9,359 bases of DNA from Bacteroides sp. (lineage in GTDB: Bacteria > Bacteroidota > Bacteroidia > Bacteroidales > SM23-62): positions 1 to 9,359 of the forward strand of contig JAUVKJ010000046.1 in the NCBI GenBank assembly GCA_030592145.1, given 5' to 3'. Numbering within the stretch: position 1 is the first letter of the stretch; every line of letters begins with the position of its first letter. Shown piece after piece: positions 6,820-9,359 of this stretch. Below the pieces are notes generated by a model. That model was not told the DNA's origin. It worked only from the letters and a program-made list of their open reading frames with translations, and did no database searches. The translations under genes and the position numbers were made by a program.

Positions 6820-7389
6820 ATGGCTTCGACCACAGATTTCAGAAATGGTCTTTGCATTGAATACAACAATGACCTTTATACCATCGTTCAGTTTCAGCAT
6901 GTAAAACCAGGCAAAGGACCCGCTTTTGTCCGTACAAAACTCAAAAGCCTGACCTCAGGCAAAGTAATAGAGAATACCTTCAATGCCGGGGTTAAAATTT
7001 CGGTTGCCAGGATTGAACGAAGGCCGTACCAGTTCCTGTACCATGATGACATTGGCTTTCATTTCATGCATCTTGAAACCTATGAACAGATCTCACTGGA
7101 GCCCGCTATGATTGAAGGTCAGGAGTTTCTTAAGGAGGGACAGGAGGTTGAGATCGTATATCACGCGGACACGGAAACGCCTCTCTCCTGCGATCTTCCA
7201 CCTTTCGTTGTCATGAAAGTAACATATGCCGAGCCAGGTGTTAAAGGGGATACATCTTCAAGTACGGCCACAAAACCCGCAACCATTGAAACCGGAATGA
7301 CTATCAATGTTCCGATTTTCGTCAACGAAGGAGAAAAGATCAAGGTCGATACCCGTACCAAAGAATATGTTGAACGGGTGAAGGACTAA
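6820..7389 (+). CDS. efp: Translation elongation factor P
   Basis: A 189-residue EF-P, the tRNA-shaped three-domain protein that enters the ribosome between P and E sites and promotes peptide-bond formation at consecutive prolines. The start is ATG 6820 (MASTTDFRNG), which fits the family length of 185-190. A longer in-frame GTG start at 6778 would add 14 residues not seen in the family. Domain I is a KOW-like barrel with the loop VKPGKGPAF; Lys32 is the position modified in many bacteria (Lys34 in E. coli). Domain II includes RRPYQFLYHD and the central strand set. The C-terminal OB domain (from ~130, PPFVVMKVTYAEPGVKGDT) carries the signature KPATIETGMTINVPIFVNEGEKIKVDTRTKEYVERV. All parts are intact. 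No EpmA/EpmB or EarP modification gene is adjacent, so the type of modification, if any, is unknown. It follows the DUF3108-like gene by 42 bp. Confidence 0.97.
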   Translation: MASTTDFRNGLCIEYNNDLYTIVQFQHVKPGKGPAFVRTKLKSLTSGKVIENTFNAGVKISVARIERRPYQFLYHDDIGFHFMHLETYEQISLEPAMIEGQEFLKEGQEVEIVYHADTETPLSCDLPPFVVMKVTYAEPGVKGDTSSSTATKPATIETGMTINVPIFVNEGEKIKVDTRTKEYVERVKD

Positions 7390-7398
7390 GTAACAGGA

Positions 7399-7406
7399 TA
7401 ATTTTG
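7399..7406 (+). promoter_or_regulatory. Exact Bacteroidota -7 box before the phosphatase gene
   Basis: TAATTTTG is an exact match to TAnnTTTG. It is followed after 7 bp by the ATG at 7414, so transcription would begin almost at the start codon and give a leaderless or near-leaderless mRNA. The nearest upstream TTG (7370-7372) is 26 bp from the box, longer than the usual ~19-21. Support is therefore from the -7 box only. Confidence 0.35.
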
Positions 7407-7413
7407 TAACATT

Positions 7414-8649
7414 ATGTCGGAAAAAGCATCTTTTAAACGGTTAAAACTTTATTCCTTCAAGCTGAATGCCCTGCTTGAGATCACCCAGGCCATCAATGAT
7501 AATCTCTCTGTTTCACATCTGCTGAAGCGGTATGAGACCATCCTCAAAGATGAGCTCAACATCGGAAGACTCGCCCTTTTAAAATTGAACGAAAAATGGG
7601 ATACCATCCTTACCACCGGGATGGACAAAGATGATGTGGCAACCATTGATGTTGAAAAAGACTTATTGCATATTAAAGAAATCAGTTTTATAACCACTTC
7701 ACCGAATGAAAAATTAAAAAACTTCGATATCATTATCCCTGTAATCACCCAGGACACTCCCCTGGCATATGTACTGATCGGAGATATTGACGAAGAAGCC
7801 GAAGGTGTTAGTCCCACAATAAAACACCTCCATTTCATCGAGACCATATCGAATATCATCATCGTGGCCATCGAAAACATCCGCCTCTTCAATGATAGTC
7901 TTCGCCAGGAGGCTATCAAGAAAGAAATGGAACTTGCCTCACGAATGCAGAACATGCTGATCCCGGAAAACTCAACCCTTCCCCAGAACACCAATATTCA
8001 TTTCAACGCCTTCTACCATCCGCATTTTTCCGTCGGGGGAGATTATTATGACTGTATTGCCCTGAACGATGATGAATTCGGCTTCTGCATTGCCGATGTT
8101 TCCGGCAAGGGCATTTCTGCAGCCATCCTTATGTCAAACTTTCAAGCCAACTTAAGGGCCCTATTCACCGATGAGATCACCCTCGAGCAACTGGTTATAA
8201 AATTGAACGAGCGGGTCATGGCAAGTGCAAAGGGTGAAAAATTCCTAACCCTCTTCATTGGCAAGTATATTGTCAGCAAAAAGGAACTGCAGTATATAAA
8301 TGCGGGTCATAATCCCCCCATTCTCTATGAGAAGAAGAAGAAAAAGCTGAGCATGCTGAGGGAAGGTTGTGTAGGCATGGGAATGCTCGATGATATCCCC
8401 ACGATTGAAAAGGGCCTCTGCACCATTAGGGAACCCACTAAATTATTGTGTTATACAGACGGACTGGTGGAACTTGTAGATGAAGAGGGCGTGGAATTTG
8501 GAACCGAAACTCTTGAAAAGCACCTTTCAAATCACAGGTCTATACAGGCAAACATACAGGAGATCATTGAGGGTCAGGGTATCCTTAGTGGGAACCAGGC
8601 CATCTTTGACGACATCACCATCCTGGGAATAGATTTCACCCCCAATTAA
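7414..8649 (+). CDS. PP2C/SpoIIE-type serine/threonine phosphatase with GAF-like sensor region
   Basis: A 411-residue cytosolic protein phosphatase of the RsbU/SpoIIE branch of the PPM family, which typically removes phosphate from anti-anti-sigma factors in partner-switching pathways. Residues ~10-160 look like a GAF domain: the helix NALLEITQAINDNLS, strands near 50-130, and a final helix TISNIIIVAIENIRLF. A short coiled linker (~160-185, ending MELASRMQNMLIP) leads to the catalytic domain. Motifs are GGDYYD (208-213), DVSGKG (228-233), NAGHNPP (296-302), YTDG (347-350) and DDITILGI (399-406). The metal-binding aspartates at 210, 228, 349 and 399/400 are all present, so activity is likely. 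There is no transmembrane segment. It starts 24 bp after efp and may be transcribed from its own promoter. No RsbW-type kinase, STAS antagonist or sigma factor is nearby, so its partners are elsewhere. The ligand of the GAF-like region is unknown. Confidence 0.93.
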   Translation: MSEKASFKRLKLYSFKLNALLEITQAINDNLSVSHLLKRYETILKDELNIGRLALLKLNEKWDTILTTGMDKDDVATIDVEKDLLHIKEISFITTSPNEKLKNFDIIIPVITQDTPLAYVLIGDIDEEAEGVSPTIKHLHFIETISNIIIVAIENIRLFNDSLRQEAIKKEMELASRMQNMLIPENSTLPQNTNIHFNAFYHPHFSVGGDYYDCIALNDDEFGFCIADVSGKGISAAILMSNFQANLRALFTDEITLEQLVIKLNERVMASAKGEKFLTLFIGKYIVSKKELQYINAGHNPPILYEKKKKKLSMLREGCVGMGMLDDIPTIEKGLCTIREPTKLLCYTDGLVELVDEEGVEFGTETLEKHLSNHRSIQANIQEIIEGQGILSGNQAIFDDITILGIDFTPN

Positions 8650-8651
8650 CC

Positions 8652-8690
8652 AGCCCTGAATCCAGCGCACTTCCAGGCTAAATTTTTAAT
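8652..8690 (+). terminator. Weak terminator-like hairpin after the phosphatase gene
   Basis: In the 96-bp convergent spacer, AGCCCTG (8652-8658) can pair with CAGGCT (8674-8679) with one bulged base, leaving a ~15-base loop. It is followed by AAATTTTTAAT. The stem is short and the loop long, so this is only a candidate intrinsic terminator for the phosphatase transcript. No better hairpin is visible in this spacer. Confidence 0.22.
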
Positions 8691-8745
8691 CATTCGTCCG
8701 CCTCACTCTACACCTTCGATTCCTGGTCCGGCGTCAAACAACAAA

Positions 8746-9359
8746 TCATTCACGAGCATTATTTGGGGTCTCCGGCTCCGGATCCCTGTGGTAAACATCG
8801 ATGGCTACAAGAGCGGATGTAAATCCCCAGAAAAGAACCGAGGCTTTATCGGTATCAAGAAAATTATTCATAAGTCCATGAAGGTAATAGGTTATCAGGC
8901 CCAGCATCAAAGACAGAGACAGGATCCTTGTCCGCCGGTCTCGTATCGTAAACCAGTTTTTCAGGCCGGTTAATATGGTTGCAATCACAATGGCCAGGAA
9001 GGAAATCGTGCCAAGGAAGCCTGATTCTGCAAGCGGACCTATGTATTCACTGTGTGCATTCCCGAGAGTAGCAGCATTGGTACTGATCTCTGTTTTTTTC
9101 CTTTCCAGCTGGAACGGAGCATATTTGAACATATAAGTTCCGGGTCCCCATCCGAAAACCGGTTTTTCCTTAAACATCCTCCATGCACAACTCCACCTGT
9201 TCAGTCTTTCCATATTGGAAGCATCGGTAGCAACGTTGGATATTGATTTCATATGCTCCATCAGGTCCTCCGATGATACCTGCCGGTTCTGTTCCAGCCG
9301 GATCACTATCTCTGTACGCTGACTGTACAAAAAGGCAATAAATACCGCTCCAGGTATGA
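8746..9359 (-). CDS. O-antigen ligase/polymerase-like membrane protein (Wzy_C), N-terminally truncated
   Basis: The C-terminal ~204 residues of an integral inner-membrane protein of the O-antigen ligase/polymerase (Wzy_C) family. The gene continues past 9359. The frame stays open through a hydrophobic stretch (IPGAVFIAF) beyond the first possible TTG start at 9330, so that codon is not the real start. A large periplasmic loop contains RWSCAWRMFKEKPVFGWGPG and then the family hallmark NAHSEYIGPLAESGFLG; the histidine at 9052-9054 corresponds to the conserved loop histidine of the family. Three hydrophobic segments follow: LGTISFLAIVIATILTGL, LSLMLGLITYYLHGLM and SVLFWGFTSALVAIDVY. The tail is short and polar and ends NNARE. 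Such proteins join or polymerise lipid-linked glycans for lipopolysaccharide or surface polysaccharide. Ligase and polymerase cannot be separated from this fragment. The gene is convergent with the phosphatase gene, with no sign of shared function. Confidence 0.85.
   Translation of the reverse strand, partial: IPGAVFIAFLYSQRTEIVIRLEQNRQVSSEDLMEHMKSISNVATDASNMERLNRWSCAWRMFKEKPVFGWGPGTYMFKYAPFQLERKKTEISTNAATLGNAHSEYIGPLAESGFLGTISFLAIVIATILTGLKNWFTIRDRRTRILSLSLMLGLITYYLHGLMNNFLDTDKASVLFWGFTSALVAIDVYHRDPEPETPNNARE

Noticed and set aside
7449..7994. A 181-codon minus-strand open frame inside the phosphatase gene
   Set aside because: Antisense to the well-conserved phosphatase; its Ser/Met-rich, low-complexity translation is typical of a shadow frame.

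Overview
The window looks like a chromosomal segment from a Bacteroidota bacterium, probably a Bacteroidales or Marinilabiliales-type lineage. The evidence is the TolC and adaptor sequence style, the gene order tsaB - DUF3108-like - efp, the general lack of strong Shine-Dalgarno sites, and several upstream boxes resembling the Bacteroidota -7 element TAnnTTTG. I see no rRNA, tRNA, CRISPR array, insertion sequence or prophage. The placement is inferred from protein resemblance recalled without a database search.

Left part (1-2415): the 3' part of a radical SAM gene of the PflA-like COG1313 group runs in from outside the window. Its CxxxCxxC cluster motif appears to have lost the middle cysteine. 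An unrecognised 285-residue protein follows, whose first ~60 residues resemble the Arm-type N-terminus of Bacteroidota tyrosine recombinases, but it has no recombinase catalytic domain. A convergent minus-strand gene then encodes a YgjP-like zinc metallopeptidase with intact zinc ligands.

Middle (2535-7389): a 119-bp divergent spacer precedes a co-directional run of genes. These are a TolC-family outer membrane efflux protein, a membrane-anchored periplasmic adaptor (HlyD/AcrA/MacA type) ending in eight lysines, TsaB (t6A tRNA modification), a secreted DUF3108-like protein, and elongation factor P. The first two would form the outer membrane and periplasmic parts of a tripartite exporter, but no inner-membrane pump lies beside them. 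TsaB and EF-P both support translation: TsaB helps make t6A37 on ANN-decoding tRNAs, and EF-P rescues ribosomes stalled at polyproline.

Right part (7414-9359): a complete PP2C/SpoIIE-type serine/threonine phosphatase with a GAF-like N-terminal region follows efp and may have its own promoter, an exact TAnnTTTG match only 8 nt before its ATG. It converges on a minus-strand gene for an O-antigen ligase/polymerase-like membrane protein, whose N-terminal part lies beyond the window.

Most of the window is ordinary core-genome content. I found no convincing new multi-gene system. The points most worth a second look are the missing radical SAM cysteine, the Arm-like protein without a catalytic domain, the pump-less TolC-adaptor pair with its polylysine tail, and the possible leaderless transcript of the phosphatase.
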